From Methylophilus sp. QUAN (GTDB lineage: Bacteria; Pseudomonadota; Gammaproteobacteria; Burkholderiales; Methylophilaceae), in contig NZ_JADKYT010000001.1 in the NCBI RefSeq assembly GCF_015354445.1, forward strand, positions 806,001 through 870,000: a stretch of 64,000 nucleotides of DNA. Direction: 5' to 3'. Below the pieces are notes generated by a model. That model made no database searches, was not told the origin of the DNA, and was given only the letters and a program-made list of their open reading frames with translations. Positions 1 to 9,273 of this stretch are shown here, piece after piece. The translations under genes and the position numbers were made by a program. The number at the start of each line of letters is the position of its first letter. Position 1 is the first letter of the stretch.

Positions 1-242
1 CTGCGCAACCGATTATTGCTGGTATCCTGAGCTTTATTGCCTTGTTTGTGCTGATGATCCTGGACCGCTTTTTTGCCGGTGACCCGACCAGCACCATGCT
101 CAAGTTTTCACTCATGCGTCATTTTCAGTCGTTTGCCGGTGGCTTGATTGATACGGCAGACCTGGCTTACTTCGGCCTGTTTATCCTCACTTTTATTACC
201 CTGACGATTCGTCGTCTGGATGCGGATCGTTTACGCGGTTAG
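1..242 (+). CDS. ABC transporter permease, GldF-like (3' end only)
   Basis: This is the C-terminal ~79 residues of a membrane protein whose start lies before the window. The frame is open from base 3 and stops with TAG at 240-242. Two hydrophobic stretches are visible, one around ILSFIALFVLMIL and one around YFGLFILTFITL, ending in a short basic tail. The next genes are a GldG-like auxiliary protein and a DUF4340 protein. That order is typical of the Gld-type ABC export system, in which this slot holds the permease. The substrate is unknown. The assignment rests mainly on context because so little of the protein is present. Confidence 0.7.
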   Translation, partial: AQPIIAGILSFIALFVLMILDRFFAGDPTSTMLKFSLMRHFQSFAGGLIDTADLAYFGLFILTFITLTIRRLDADRLRG

Positions 243-272
243 TCGCGACATTGTTTTTGAGCTGAATGCATT

Positions 273-1667
273 ATGAAAATTAACCGTAAATTTAGATGGC
301 AGTTATTGGCGCAAAACTGGATGTTTGTGCTGGTGTTTTTGGCGCTGGTCGTCATGCTGGGTTACTTGTCTGCCCAATATCGCTGGGCCAAGGACATTAC
401 CCAGGCCAACCGTAATATCCTGACCCAGGGCAGTGTCAATGTGCTCAAACAAATGGATGGCGACGTCAATATCACCGTGTTTGCCACCAACGATGACGCG
501 AACAATGGCGATACCTTCCGTAAAGGCATGCTGGACTTTGTTGCCCGCTACCAGCGCGAAAAGAAAAATGTCTTTATCAAGTTCATCAACCCGTCCGAAG
601 AGCCCAAGCTGGCGCAAGAAGCCGGGGTGAAGGTGGATGGTGAGACCATCGTCGAATACAACAAGCGTTCCGAACACATCACGCCACCATTTGCCGAGCA
701 GGAAATGACTAACTTGCTGGTGCGTTTATCTCGCACCAACAATCAGCCGGTGATGTATCTGGATGGTCATGGCGAGCGTTTGCTGCAAGGCCTGAAGAAC
801 CACGACCTGGGCGAGTTTGGCAAGCAACTGGAAAGCAAAGGCTTTAAGTTTGCCAACCCTGACCTGACCATTGCCCAGGCGGTGCCTGCCAATGGCGCCA
901 TGTTGGTGATTGCGGCACCGCAAGTCGATATCAGCGCTGTTGAAGCGAAGAAAATCAAGGCCTATATTGAAGCGGGTGGCAACGTGTTGTGGTTGCTGGA
1001 TGACGATAACCTGCATGGTTTGCAGGAAGTGGCTGAGTACTTAGGCATTAAAGTGTCGCCCGGTATCGTGGTGGATCGTGCAGCTGAGCAATACGGCGCA
1101 GACCCCAAAATGGCGTTTGCCAGCCTGTATGGTGATCATGCAATCACGCGCAACTTCATGCTGCGCACGGTGTTCCCTGAAGCGCATCAGGTCGATGGTC
1201 AGGCGTCTGATGATCTTGGCTGGAAAGTGGGCCGCCTGATAGATGTGGCACCCAATGGCTGGCTGGAGTCTGACAAGATCCCGGCAGGCGCACAAAACCT
1301 CAAAGTCAGTTTTGACCAAGGCAAAGACAAGGCAGGTCCGATTAACGTCGGCGTGGCTTTGGAACGCGAATACGGTAAAAAAGGCCAGCGCGTGGTGGTG
1401 ATCGGTAATGCCAACTTCCTGGCTAATACCTTTATTACTAACGGCGGTAACCTGGACCTGGGCATTAATATCATTAACTGGCTGGCTGGCGATGACCGTC
1501 TGATTACCATACAGCCGATGCCACTGAAGGATATCAACGTCACGATTCCAGCCACTGATCAGGGTCGCCTGGTGGCCTGGATTGTATTCCATGCGTTCCA
1601 GTACCTGATTCCAGTCGGTTTGTTTGTGGCAGGCCTGTTGCTGTGGTGGAAGCGCCGCAAGGCTTAA
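273..1667 (+). CDS. GldG-family ABC transporter auxiliary protein
   Basis: The 464-residue protein has an N-terminal membrane anchor (about residues 15-33, FVLVFLALVVMLGYL), a long periplasmic region and a C-terminal membrane helix followed by a KRRK stop-transfer tail. The architecture and the early SVNVLKQMDGDVNITVF stretch match the GldG / ABC_transp_aux family, which accompanies GldF-type permeases. It starts at ATG 31 nt after the upstream permease and is followed 31 nt later by the DUF4340 gene, so the three look like one operon. The role in export is inferred from the family; the substrate cannot be read from the sequence. Confidence 0.8.
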   Translation: MKINRKFRWQLLAQNWMFVLVFLALVVMLGYLSAQYRWAKDITQANRNILTQGSVNVLKQMDGDVNITVFATNDDANNGDTFRKGMLDFVARYQREKKNVFIKFINPSEEPKLAQEAGVKVDGETIVEYNKRSEHITPPFAEQEMTNLLVRLSRTNNQPVMYLDGHGERLLQGLKNHDLGEFGKQLESKGFKFANPDLTIAQAVPANGAMLVIAAPQVDISAVEAKKIKAYIEAGGNVLWLLDDDNLHGLQEVAEYLGIKVSPGIVVDRAAEQYGADPKMAFASLYGDHAITRNFMLRTVFPEAHQVDGQASDDLGWKVGRLIDVAPNGWLESDKIPAGAQNLKVSFDQGKDKAGPINVGVALEREYGKKGQRVVVIGNANFLANTFITNGGNLDLGINIINWLAGDDRLITIQPMPLKDINVTIPATDQGRLVAWIVFHAFQYLIPVGLFVAGLLLWWKRRKA

Positions 1668-1698
1668 TGTCTAACGGTCTGGTTGTCGGAGTGGCGTC

Positions 1699-2607
1699 AT
1701 GAAAAAAAGATGGTTATTGAACCTGTTGTTGTTGGCGGTCGTCGTAGGGATTGCCGTGTTCCTGCATTTGCAGCCCGAGGAGCAGGCGCAGTCCGCCAGG
1801 TTTGAAGTCTCAAGCCTCAAAATGGCTGATTTTAATAGTGTTAAAGCCGAGTTCCCGGCTAAAGCGCCGACCATTTTTGAAAAGCAAGAAGGTTACTGGA
1901 TGATGCGCAAGCCGTATGCGGCACGTGCGGACCAGCCCTCTGTGCAGCGCGTCATGTCTATCATCGCGGCGACCACCGCGACCAAGCTGCCCTTACAGGA
2001 TGCGGCCAAATACGGGCTGGACCAGCCGGTATTGAAGCTCACGCTGTCTGGCGCCAAAGGCGACCAGGTATTTACGTTTGGCACGTTTAATCCGGTGTCA
2101 GAAGAGCAGTATGTAGCTTATGCCGGGCAAGTGTATTTGTTGCCCGGGCAATATAGTGAAGCGGCTTCTACACAGCCGATAGAAATGGTGGATAAAACAC
2201 CGTTGTCGCCGGTTGAGCGCAAACAGCTGGCCGGTTTTGACCTCGCGCATCTGGAACAATGGGAAGAGAATGCACTCAAGGTTGAGCTGTCTACCGAAGG
2301 CAAATGGTCAGCCAATGATCCTAAAGCCAAGCCGACCCAGAATGATATGAATGAGTGGACTGATTTTAGCTGGGTGCAGGCGCAAGCGACGTCGGTTGAG
2401 TTTTACACGCCAGACCGCAAACAAACTTATCCTTCTTTTGAAGTATTGCTGCGCAATGGCAAGAAAGTCCATTTCGATAAACTGCAGGAGTCGCCAGAGT
2501 ACCTGCTGGCACGTCCGGATGAGGGCATTATTTATCACTTCACCAACGACACCGGCTTTACCATGGTCAACCCGCCGGTGAATATCCAGGCACCTAAGAG
2601 CCAGTAA
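1699..2607 (+). CDS. DUF4340 domain-containing membrane-anchored protein
   Basis: This 302-residue protein has a basic start (MKKRW), a single N-terminal membrane helix (about 5-21) and an otherwise soluble, presumably periplasmic body. Placement directly after the GldG-like gene, and the general makeup, match DUF4340 proteins, which recur as the last member of Gld-type ABC clusters. The biochemical role is unknown. mutM follows after only 5 nt, so it may be co-transcribed with this cluster. Confidence 0.75.
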   Translation: MKKRWLLNLLLLAVVVGIAVFLHLQPEEQAQSARFEVSSLKMADFNSVKAEFPAKAPTIFEKQEGYWMMRKPYAARADQPSVQRVMSIIAATTATKLPLQDAAKYGLDQPVLKLTLSGAKGDQVFTFGTFNPVSEEQYVAYAGQVYLLPGQYSEAASTQPIEMVDKTPLSPVERKQLAGFDLAHLEQWEENALKVELSTEGKWSANDPKAKPTQNDMNEWTDFSWVQAQATSVEFYTPDRKQTYPSFEVLLRNGKKVHFDKLQESPEYLLARPDEGIIYHFTNDTGFTMVNPPVNIQAPKSQ

Positions 2608-2612
2608 TCACC

Positions 2613-3464
2613 ATGCCTGAATTACCCGAGGTTGAGGTCACGCGGCGTGGTTTGCTGCCTATAGAAGGCGCGCAGATCGCGCAAGTGACCATCCGCCATC
2701 ATGGCTTGCGTTGGCCGATTCCGGCCGATTTGCCGCAATCTTTGCAGGGCCGCCGCGTGCTCAAACTCACGCGCCGCGCCAAATATATCCTGGCCGAAAT
2801 TGGCACCACTGAAACAGAGGGGGTGTTGCTGCTGCACCTGGGCATGTCTGGCCGTCTGTGCCTGCTGGAGCGTGATTTCCCTGCCGAGAAGCATGACCAC
2901 TTTGATATCCGCTTTGAAGATGGCCGTGTGATCCGCCTGCGCGATCCACGCCGGTTCGGGGCGGTTTTGTGGCTGGATAAGCAGCCATTGCAGCATGCGC
3001 TGCTCAGCAGTCTTGGACCGGAGCCGCTAGAAGCGGGGTTTAACGCTGATTATTTATACCAGCATATACGCACACGCAGCGCACCGATCAAAACCACCAT
3101 CATGGATGCGCACCTGGTGGTCGGCGTAGGGAATATTTATGCCAGTGAGTCTCTGTTCCGTGCCCGCATACATCCTGAAACACCCGCCAAGGCCTTAACG
3201 CTGGCGCAATGTGCATTGCTGGTAGCAGAGATTAAATTGACCTTGCAGGCAGCGCTGGACGCTGGCGGCAGCAGTTTGCGTGATTTCTTTGGTGCGGATG
3301 GGAATCCTGGGTATTTCCAGCAAACCTATTTCGTCTATGGCCGCACAGGTGAGCCTTGCCGCGCGTGTAGCAGGCCGATCCTGAATATCCGCCTGGGGCA
3401 GCGATCAACCTTCTATTGTGAGCACTGCCAGCCGCGCGTGACTGCACACATACGCAAAAAATAG
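2613..3464 (+). CDS. mutM: Formamidopyrimidine-DNA glycosylase
   Basis: MutM/Fpg removes oxidised purines such as 8-oxoguanine from DNA and nicks the abasic site. The start MPELPEVE gives the catalytic Pro2 (after Met removal) and Glu3. The centre has the conserved VVGVGNIYASE region, and the C-terminus carries a four-cysteine zinc finger (CRACSRP...FYCEHC). At 283 residues it is slightly longer than the usual ~270. The start at 2613 is fixed by the need for the N-terminal proline. It converges on the diguanylate cyclase gene, with 22 nt between stops. Confidence 0.97.
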   Translation: MPELPEVEVTRRGLLPIEGAQIAQVTIRHHGLRWPIPADLPQSLQGRRVLKLTRRAKYILAEIGTTETEGVLLLHLGMSGRLCLLERDFPAEKHDHFDIRFEDGRVIRLRDPRRFGAVLWLDKQPLQHALLSSLGPEPLEAGFNADYLYQHIRTRSAPIKTTIMDAHLVVGVGNIYASESLFRARIHPETPAKALTLAQCALLVAEIKLTLQAALDAGGSSLRDFFGADGNPGYFQQTYFVYGRTGEPCRACSRPILNIRLGQRSTFYCEHCQPRVTAHIRKK

Positions 3465-3486
3465 GCGTACTCGCATAACGCGCTCG

Positions 3487-4953
3487 TTATACCGTTTCGT
3501 CGTCGATGTCTGGCTGGATGCAGTTACGCCCGGCACGCTTGGCGGCATACAGGTGATGATCTGCGCGCTCAACTACCTGGCCCAGTTTTTCGTCCGCCTG
3601 CATTTCGGCGATTCCGGCGCTGACCGTGATTTGCACCACTTTATTGCTAAAGTGGAACTGCAAGCCTGCCACTGCCGAGCGTATAAGCTCGGTGATATCT
3701 CTCGCATGTTGCAAATTGCAGCCAGAAAGCAGAATTAAAAACTCTTCCCCGCCCCAGCGGCAAACTACATCTTCTTCGCGTACGTGCGACTTGATCAGTT
3801 GCGCCACGCGCGCGAGCACGCGGTCACCGGCTTCATGGCCATACGTATCGTTGACCAGTTTAAACAGGTCGATATCCAGCAGCACCAGTGATAATGACTC
3901 GTCGCGGCGTTTGCCGCGTGCAACCGCTTGCTTGAAGTAGAACTCGAATACCTGGCGGCTGGCGACACCGGTCAGCTTGTCCTGCGTGGCCATCATCTCC
4001 AGTTTGTCGTGGTAGCCGCGCACGGCAAAGTGCGCCAGGGCCAGCACGATCATGCTGATCACCACGGCCACCGCCAGGTTGATCAGGAAGGCGGTTTCGA
4101 TACGCTCTGAGCTCGGGTCGTTGACCTGCTCGACGATCAGATACCAGTCAAATTCAGGCACCAGGCGGCTATTGAGGTAGAGCATATTGCCGCTGCGGGT
4201 TTTAAACGACAGCGAGGTGCTTGGCGATGTCAGCACTTGCAGGAAAGCCTTATCCAGCCCGGACTTGTTCTGTAAATGCAGCTCAGAACGGTAATGGCTG
4301 CTTTGCAGCATGACTTCGCCCTGGCGGTTCACAAAATAGATTTCGCGGCCATAGCGCTTCTGGTAGTTTTCAATCAGCTCCACGACAGTTTGCAGTGACA
4401 GGCCGACGCCAATCACGCCAATAAACTTGCCGGATTTGTCTTCAATGCGGTAGTTGACAAAAATGCTCAGACGCCGATTGTCGGCAGTATCGCGGTCAAT
4501 GTTGATGACATAGGGGTTGGGTGAGTTTTTGGCTTCAAAATACCAGTGATCTTCTGGGTTGTTTGCTGATACGCGTTTTAAGACACCTGACGGATGGTAG
4601 TAATTGCCCGAACTCTCGGACACGAAAAAAGCGGTGATGGTGTTATATTTTTTCTGGATTTGTGCCAGGTAACTGGTCATTTTGTTGGCGTCTTGTTCGC
4701 CATTATTAATCCAGTCAAACACAAAAACATCATTGGCCATCAGTGATGAAATCAATAGCGGTTGCAGCAGGTCGCGCTGGATTTCAGAGTAGATATTGTC
4801 GCTGGTCAGCGGCAGCATTTCCTGTTGCAAGCGGTCAGTCAGCGAGTCTTTGGCCACAAAGTAACCAATCAGGCTGGTTGCCACAAAACCAATGAGCACG
4901 ATGGCGCTTAGGAGTAGGGTGTAGTAACGCTTGTTAACGACCATAATGTTCAA
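3487..4953 (-). CDS. Membrane diguanylate cyclase with periplasmic sensor domain
   Basis: This 488-residue protein makes the second messenger cyclic di-GMP. An N-terminal membrane helix (about 10-32) is followed by a ~240-residue periplasmic region of dCACHE type, a second helix near 285-310, and a C-terminal GGDEF domain. The active-site loop is GGEEF, and an RxxD inhibitory site (REED) sits five residues before it. The enzyme therefore looks catalytically competent and subject to product inhibition. The ligand of the sensor domain is unknown. It stands alone between convergent mutM and a symporter gene, so its output pathway cannot be inferred from context. Confidence 0.9.
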   Translation of the reverse strand: MNIMVVNKRYYTLLLSAIVLIGFVATSLIGYFVAKDSLTDRLQQEMLPLTSDNIYSEIQRDLLQPLLISSLMANDVFVFDWINNGEQDANKMTSYLAQIQKKYNTITAFFVSESSGNYYHPSGVLKRVSANNPEDHWYFEAKNSPNPYVINIDRDTADNRRLSIFVNYRIEDKSGKFIGVIGVGLSLQTVVELIENYQKRYGREIYFVNRQGEVMLQSSHYRSELHLQNKSGLDKAFLQVLTSPSTSLSFKTRSGNMLYLNSRLVPEFDWYLIVEQVNDPSSERIETAFLINLAVAVVISMIVLALAHFAVRGYHDKLEMMATQDKLTGVASRQVFEFYFKQAVARGKRRDESLSLVLLDIDLFKLVNDTYGHEAGDRVLARVAQLIKSHVREEDVVCRWGGEEFLILLSGCNLQHARDITELIRSAVAGLQFHFSNKVVQITVSAGIAEMQADEKLGQVVERADHHLYAAKRAGRNCIQPDIDDETV

Positions 4954-5060
4954 TTACCTAAAGGCGGATCATGCTCAAAAAAGCATTATCACCAATATAA
5001 AGCGACTTTGTTTATTTGAATAGTCGCTGTTTTAAAGAGGTATTCCCGCATTAACCAGGG

Positions 5061-6530
5061 TTAATGCGGGTGGCTGCGTGCCGCGTGTTCGTGCAGATAG
5101 CCGGGAGCGCTGTGCGGTGTGCCGCCAATTTTTTGCGGTAGTAATGAGCCTGCCACCATGGCTACCGCACTGATCAGCAGGCCGGCCAATTGTGCGGGGA
5201 CCAGGCTATTTTCGCCTATCAGTATCTCAATCAGTACCCAACTGCCGATGCCGAAAATAATCGCCGCCAGCGCGCCCTGGCTGGTCGCACGCTTCCAGAA
5301 GGCACCAAAGAACAATGGCACAAACGCGCCTGCCAGCGTCACTTTATAGGCACTTTCTACCATGCCGAAAATCGATAGTTCGGAGTTGAGTGCATAAAAC
5401 AGCACCATGGCGGCAAAGCCGACCAGGCACAATCGCATCACGCGCAAAAATGCATGGTCGTTCATGTGCGGCATAAAGCCTTTGACCACGTTTTCAGCAA
5501 AGGTGACAGAAGGGGCCAGCAGGGTCGCTGAGGAACAACTCATGATGGCCGATAGCACCGCGCCAAAGAAGATGGCTTGCGCGATCAAGGGCGTGTGCGT
5601 CAGTACCAATGTCGGTAATACCCGCTGTGAGTCTGTTTCCACCAGGGTGCCAAAGACTGCCGGGTCTATCAGCGTCGCGGCATAGGCGATAAACATGGGC
5701 ACAAAGGTAAAGCAAAAGTAGATGCTGGCGCCAAGGATAGACCCCCACAAGGCAATGTTGGCTGTTTTGGCTGAGGTGATGCGCTGGAACACATCCTGCT
5801 GCGGGATAGAGCCCAGCATCATGGTCAGCCAGCCGCCGAGGAAGGTCAGCCATAGGCTCCAGTCAGCCGATTGTGGGAAGAAATGCAGTTTGCCTGCGTT
5901 GCGGGCGTGTTCTATCACTGGCGCCACGCCGCCGGTTTGGCCAGACACGATGTTGGCGATATACAGCAGGCCGCCGATGACAACGATCATTTGTACAAAG
6001 TCGAGGATGGCCACAGAAAGCATGCCGCCCAGCGTGGTGTAGGTGAGCACGATGGCGGTACCGACGATCATGCCGGTTTGCTCTGAAATGGCGCCATGGC
6101 TGATTAGGTTGAAAATCAGGCCCAGTGCCTTAATTTGCGCGGCGACCCAGCCCATGTAAGAGATGACGATGGCAATGGTGGTGAGCACTTCGACCGAACG
6201 GTTATAGCGCATGCGGTAGAAGTCGCCCAGCGTCAGGATGTTGAGTTTATACAGGCGGCTGGAGAAGAAAATGCCCGCGATAATCAGGCACATGCTGGAG
6301 CCAAACGGATCAGCCGCGACGCCGGTCAGGCCTTCACGCACAAAGGTGGCGGAGACGCCAAACACGGCTTCGGCGCCAAACCAGGTAGCAAACACAGTTG
6401 CCATGACCACAGGCAGCGGCAGGTGGCGGCCTGCCACTGCATAATCTTTGGTGCTGTGCACGTTTCTGGCCGCAATCAGGCCAATGCCGATTGAAACCAG
6501 TAAATACGCCACGACAAACCAGATCAGCAC
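5061..6530 (-). CDS. Sodium:solute symporter (SSS family)
   Basis: This 489-residue polytopic membrane protein has about 13 hydrophobic segments and the SSS-family flavour at the N-terminus (KDYAVAGRHLPLP, WFGAEAVFG). These transporters couple Na+ entry to uptake of solutes such as amino acids, sugars or carboxylates; the substrate here cannot be read. The start codon is GTG, preceded by a Shine-Dalgarno-like AAGGG about 9 nt upstream. It ends in a His-rich tail (HEHAARSHPH). It appears to be transcribed alone, with a terminator-like hairpin separating it from the gene upstream. Confidence 0.85.
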   Translation of the reverse strand: MLIWFVVAYLLVSIGIGLIAARNVHSTKDYAVAGRHLPLPVVMATVFATWFGAEAVFGVSATFVREGLTGVAADPFGSSMCLIIAGIFFSSRLYKLNILTLGDFYRMRYNRSVEVLTTIAIVISYMGWVAAQIKALGLIFNLISHGAISEQTGMIVGTAIVLTYTTLGGMLSVAILDFVQMIVVIGGLLYIANIVSGQTGGVAPVIEHARNAGKLHFFPQSADWSLWLTFLGGWLTMMLGSIPQQDVFQRITSAKTANIALWGSILGASIYFCFTFVPMFIAYAATLIDPAVFGTLVETDSQRVLPTLVLTHTPLIAQAIFFGAVLSAIMSCSSATLLAPSVTFAENVVKGFMPHMNDHAFLRVMRLCLVGFAAMVLFYALNSELSIFGMVESAYKVTLAGAFVPLFFGAFWKRATSQGALAAIIFGIGSWVLIEILIGENSLVPAQLAGLLISAVAMVAGSLLPQKIGGTPHSAPGYLHEHAARSHPH

Positions 6531-6616
6531 AGCTTGTTTCCCTTGAGTTGATTACAAAAGGGCGATTTTAAAACAAAACCATGCCTAAACAGGGTTTTGT
6601 GCGGTGCGCAAAAGCT

Positions 6617-6643
6617 AAAAAGACCTGAAAATCAGGTCTTTTT
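6617..6643. terminator. Hairpin with A- and T-tracts, bidirectional terminator shape
   Basis: A perfect stem AAAAAGACCTGA / TCAGGTCTTTTT with a 3-nt centre lies just after the stop of the minus-strand DUF2147 gene and upstream of the symporter gene. The U-run on the minus-strand transcript fits an intrinsic terminator for the DUF2147 gene. Confidence 0.8.
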
Positions 6644-6657
6644 ACAATTCTGCACAA

Positions 6658-7101
6658 TTACTCGACCCGCTTCCAGGTTTGTGAGCGCCCCAGCAGTGAG
6701 AAGCCGATAAATCCACGTACTTCAAGCTCATTGCCATTCTGGCTCAGCGTCATTTTGCATTTGTAGGTTTTGCCATTTTCCGGGTCAAGAATCTCGCCGC
6801 TATCGTAGACATTGCTGTTAGTGCTTTTCTTTAAGTGTTTGGCAATGGTCATGCCGATAATTTTCTGGCCTTTGCGCTCGTCCGTGCATTTGTCGCAGAC
6901 GGCATCGCCGGTATCGGTGGCAAGCAGGCCTTTTTCGACGATGGCGCTGTATTCCCCGGCAGTTTCAACAATGCGCACCAGTGATCTGGGCTTGCCGGTT
7001 TTATCATCCGTGGTTTGCCAAACGCCACTTAAATCTGCGGCATGCGCTGCGTAGGGCAGCATGAGTAAGGTGATGGCCAGCAGTTGCTTGAGGGATTGCA
7101 T
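6658..7101 (-). CDS. Secreted DUF2147-family protein
   Basis: The 147-residue protein carries a clear Sec signal peptide (MQSLKQLLAITLLMLPYAAHA). The mature part begins with DLSGVWQTTDDKTGKPRSLVRI, typical of DUF2147 proteins, which are small periplasmic beta-rich proteins of unknown role. A CDKC cysteine pair is present around residues 70-73. The start follows a Shine-Dalgarno-like AAAGGAG. The gene lies between ubiB and the terminator at 6617-6643, in the same direction as the ubi genes and only 26 nt downstream of ubiB, so read-through from that operon is possible. Confidence 0.8.
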   Translation of the reverse strand: MQSLKQLLAITLLMLPYAAHAADLSGVWQTTDDKTGKPRSLVRIVETAGEYSAIVEKGLLATDTGDAVCDKCTDERKGQKIIGMTIAKHLKKSTNSNVYDSGEILDPENGKTYKCKMTLSQNGNELEVRGFIGFSLLGRSQTWKRVE

Positions 7102-7127
7102 GGTTGATCTCCTTTAACGGCGACAGC

Positions 7128-8675
7128 TTAGTGGTTAAACAGCAGGAACAAACTTGCAAATTGCAGCAGCACCAGCACGATAATGGCCGTGGTGGTCCAT
7201 TTTTGCCAGGTGGTTTGTTGGTGCTGCGAGGTAAGCAAAGCATCGATACGGCTTTGCTGTTTGCCCAGCTCGGTCTGGTTGCGCAGGTATTGTTCAAACA
7301 GGCGCGGCATGTCTGCTGCGTGGGTGAGAATATAAGGTAATTCGCGTTTGGCGGATTTGAGTAGGCTGCGCCAGCCGATTTGCTCGCTCATCCAGCGCTT
7401 GAGGAAAGGTTTTGCGCTGTGCCATAAATCAATATTCGGATCGAGTTCGCGCCCCAGGCCTTCAATATTCAGCAGGGTTTTTTGCAGCATGATGAGTTGC
7501 GGCTGGATATTCACCCCGAAGCGACGTGACATCTGGAACAGGCTGAGCAGGGTGCGGCCGAATGAAATATCTTTCAGTGGTTTTTCGAAAATAGGCTCAC
7601 AGATCGCGCGCACCGCAGTTTCCAGTGCTTCGACATTGGTATCCGCAGGCACCCAGCCGGATTCAATATGCGCCACGGCCACATCGCGGTAATCGCGATT
7701 AAAGAAAGCCAGGAAATTGCGCGCCAGGTAGTATTGGTCGGTGGATGACAGGCTGCCCATAATGCCAAAATCAAGCGCGATAAACTTGCCCTTGTCTGGC
7801 CCTTCAGTCACTACCTGGATATTGCCAGGGTGCATATCGGCATGGAAAAAACCATCACGGAATACTTGCGTGAAGAAGATTTCCACGCCTTCGTGCGCCA
7901 GTTGCGTCAGGTTGATGCCATGTGCTGTGAGGGTGGCGGTGTCTCGCACCGGGGTGCCAAACATGCGTTGCATGGTCATGACCTGTTTGTGCGAATAGTC
8001 CCAGTACACGCTAGGCACCAACAAGCGGCGGTCGCTGAAGTTGCGGCCCAGTTGCGCACATTGTGCTGCCTCCAGCGTTAAGTCGAGTTCATGCTCGGTA
8101 TGGCGGGCGAATTCGTCCACCATTTCATCTGGTTTCAGGCGGCGTGCTTCGCCGGAGAGTTTTTTCACCCACCACGCCAGTGTGCGCAACAAGGCAATGT
8201 CGCGGTGGATAATCGCTGCAATGCCAGGGCGCAATACCTTGACGGCTACTTGCTCACCGCTATGCAGTTTGGCGAAATGGACTTGCGCCACCGACGCGCT
8301 GGCGACAGGCGTGGTATTGAATTCTGCGTATACCGTGCTCAGGGGGGCTGCGAATGCTTCTTGAATAATGGCTTCGACTTGCGCATAAGCAAATGGCGGC
8401 ACCTGGTCTTGCAATTTTGTGAGCTCGTCGGCTACGTCTGTTGGCAGTAAATCGCGGCGCGTTGATAGCATTTGGCCGAATTTAACGAAAATTGGCCCTA
8501 GTCTCTCAAGTGCGAGGCGTAAGCGCACCGCACGTTGCTCGGGCGCATGCCGCCAGAACAGCAGTACGTTTAGCAGGCGGTAGGCCAGGCCTGGTTGTTC
8601 ATTGCGGACAAAAAAAATGTCGAGGCGGTACCAGATCAGTACGCCGATAATATGGAAAAAACGTAACCAATGCAT
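7128..8675 (-). CDS. ubiB: Ubiquinone biosynthesis accessory kinase-like protein UbiB
   Basis: UbiB is an atypical protein-kinase-like ATPase of the ADCK/COQ8 family needed for ubiquinone (coenzyme Q8) synthesis. The 515-residue product contains the family's KFGQMLSTRRDLLP motif near the N-terminus, the Ala-rich VASASVAQVH nucleotide loop, AVKVLRPG with the invariant Lys, FHADMHPGN and LDFGIMG, and ends in a membrane-anchor helix. It starts 3 nt after the ubiJ stop, in an operon with ubiE and ubiJ. This order is common in Proteobacteria. Confidence 0.97.
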   Translation of the reverse strand: MHWLRFFHIIGVLIWYRLDIFFVRNEQPGLAYRLLNVLLFWRHAPEQRAVRLRLALERLGPIFVKFGQMLSTRRDLLPTDVADELTKLQDQVPPFAYAQVEAIIQEAFAAPLSTVYAEFNTTPVASASVAQVHFAKLHSGEQVAVKVLRPGIAAIIHRDIALLRTLAWWVKKLSGEARRLKPDEMVDEFARHTEHELDLTLEAAQCAQLGRNFSDRRLLVPSVYWDYSHKQVMTMQRMFGTPVRDTATLTAHGINLTQLAHEGVEIFFTQVFRDGFFHADMHPGNIQVVTEGPDKGKFIALDFGIMGSLSSTDQYYLARNFLAFFNRDYRDVAVAHIESGWVPADTNVEALETAVRAICEPIFEKPLKDISFGRTLLSLFQMSRRFGVNIQPQLIMLQKTLLNIEGLGRELDPNIDLWHSAKPFLKRWMSEQIGWRSLLKSAKRELPYILTHAADMPRLFEQYLRNQTELGKQQSRIDALLTSQHQQTTWQKWTTTAIIVLVLLQFASLFLLFNH

Positions 8676-8678
8676 GTA

Positions 8679-9269
8679 TTACTGGCTTTCAGGAGAGGCA
8701 GCTGCGAGTAGTTTATTGACACGCTGTTGCAGGCGGTCGGTATCTTCGCGGAGTTGGTCAACCGCCTGGTTGAATTGCTCAACGCGGGTCTTTTTGGCAA
8801 TGATGGGTTGCTCTTCTTGCCAGTATTCCACCAGCATTTCTCCCAGGTTTTTGGCCTGGCTTTGCCAGCGCTGTAATTTCTCCTGCCCGATTTGCACGAC
8901 CTGATAGGCGGCAATGTCGCCGACGACTTTGCTTAAGTCATCTTCAATATCCCAGCGGATGGCAGACAGTATTTTGCCGACCTCTATGCCAAGTGCAGTG
9001 TCGCCATCGATTTTAATCAGGCTGTGTGCAAGCGGGTCTTGCCGGAGCAGGCGCATAGCCAGGCTAGGTGGCAAGTGTATGGTGGCATCCGCCTCGGCTG
9101 AGTCGCCGGCGACGGCCAGCTCACCATTATTTAAAATGGTGAGTGTGGCTTGGGCGACTTTAAAGTCCAGGCGCAGGTTTTTATGGGCATAAGGCTGTAG
9201 CAGCGGTGCCGTCCAGCTGTTTTGCTGCATCAGGTGTTGCAGCACAAATTGAATCAGGGGTTTAAACAT
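8679..9269 (-). CDS. ubiJ: Ubiquinone biosynthesis accessory factor UbiJ (SCP2 domain)
   Basis: The 196-residue protein between ubiE and ubiB has the UbiJ pattern: an N-terminal sterol-carrier-protein-2-like lipid-binding domain (about 10-110) followed by a predicted helical C-terminal region rich in Gln and Glu (EQFNQAVDQLREDTDRLQQRV), probably a coiled coil. UbiJ works with UbiK and the Ubi enzyme assembly in aerobic ubiquinone synthesis. Only 4 nt separate it from ubiE. The identification rests on domain plus gene order. Confidence 0.9.
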   Translation of the reverse strand: MFKPLIQFVLQHLMQQNSWTAPLLQPYAHKNLRLDFKVAQATLTILNNGELAVAGDSAEADATIHLPPSLAMRLLRQDPLAHSLIKIDGDTALGIEVGKILSAIRWDIEDDLSKVVGDIAAYQVVQIGQEKLQRWQSQAKNLGEMLVEYWQEEQPIIAKKTRVEQFNQAVDQLREDTDRLQQRVNKLLAAASPESQ

Positions 9270-9273
9270 GTGT

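Noticed and set aside
1041-1592. 183-codon open frame antisense to the GldG-like gene
   Set aside because: It lies wholly inside a clear coding gene on the other strand, and shows no domain, start site or plausible composition.
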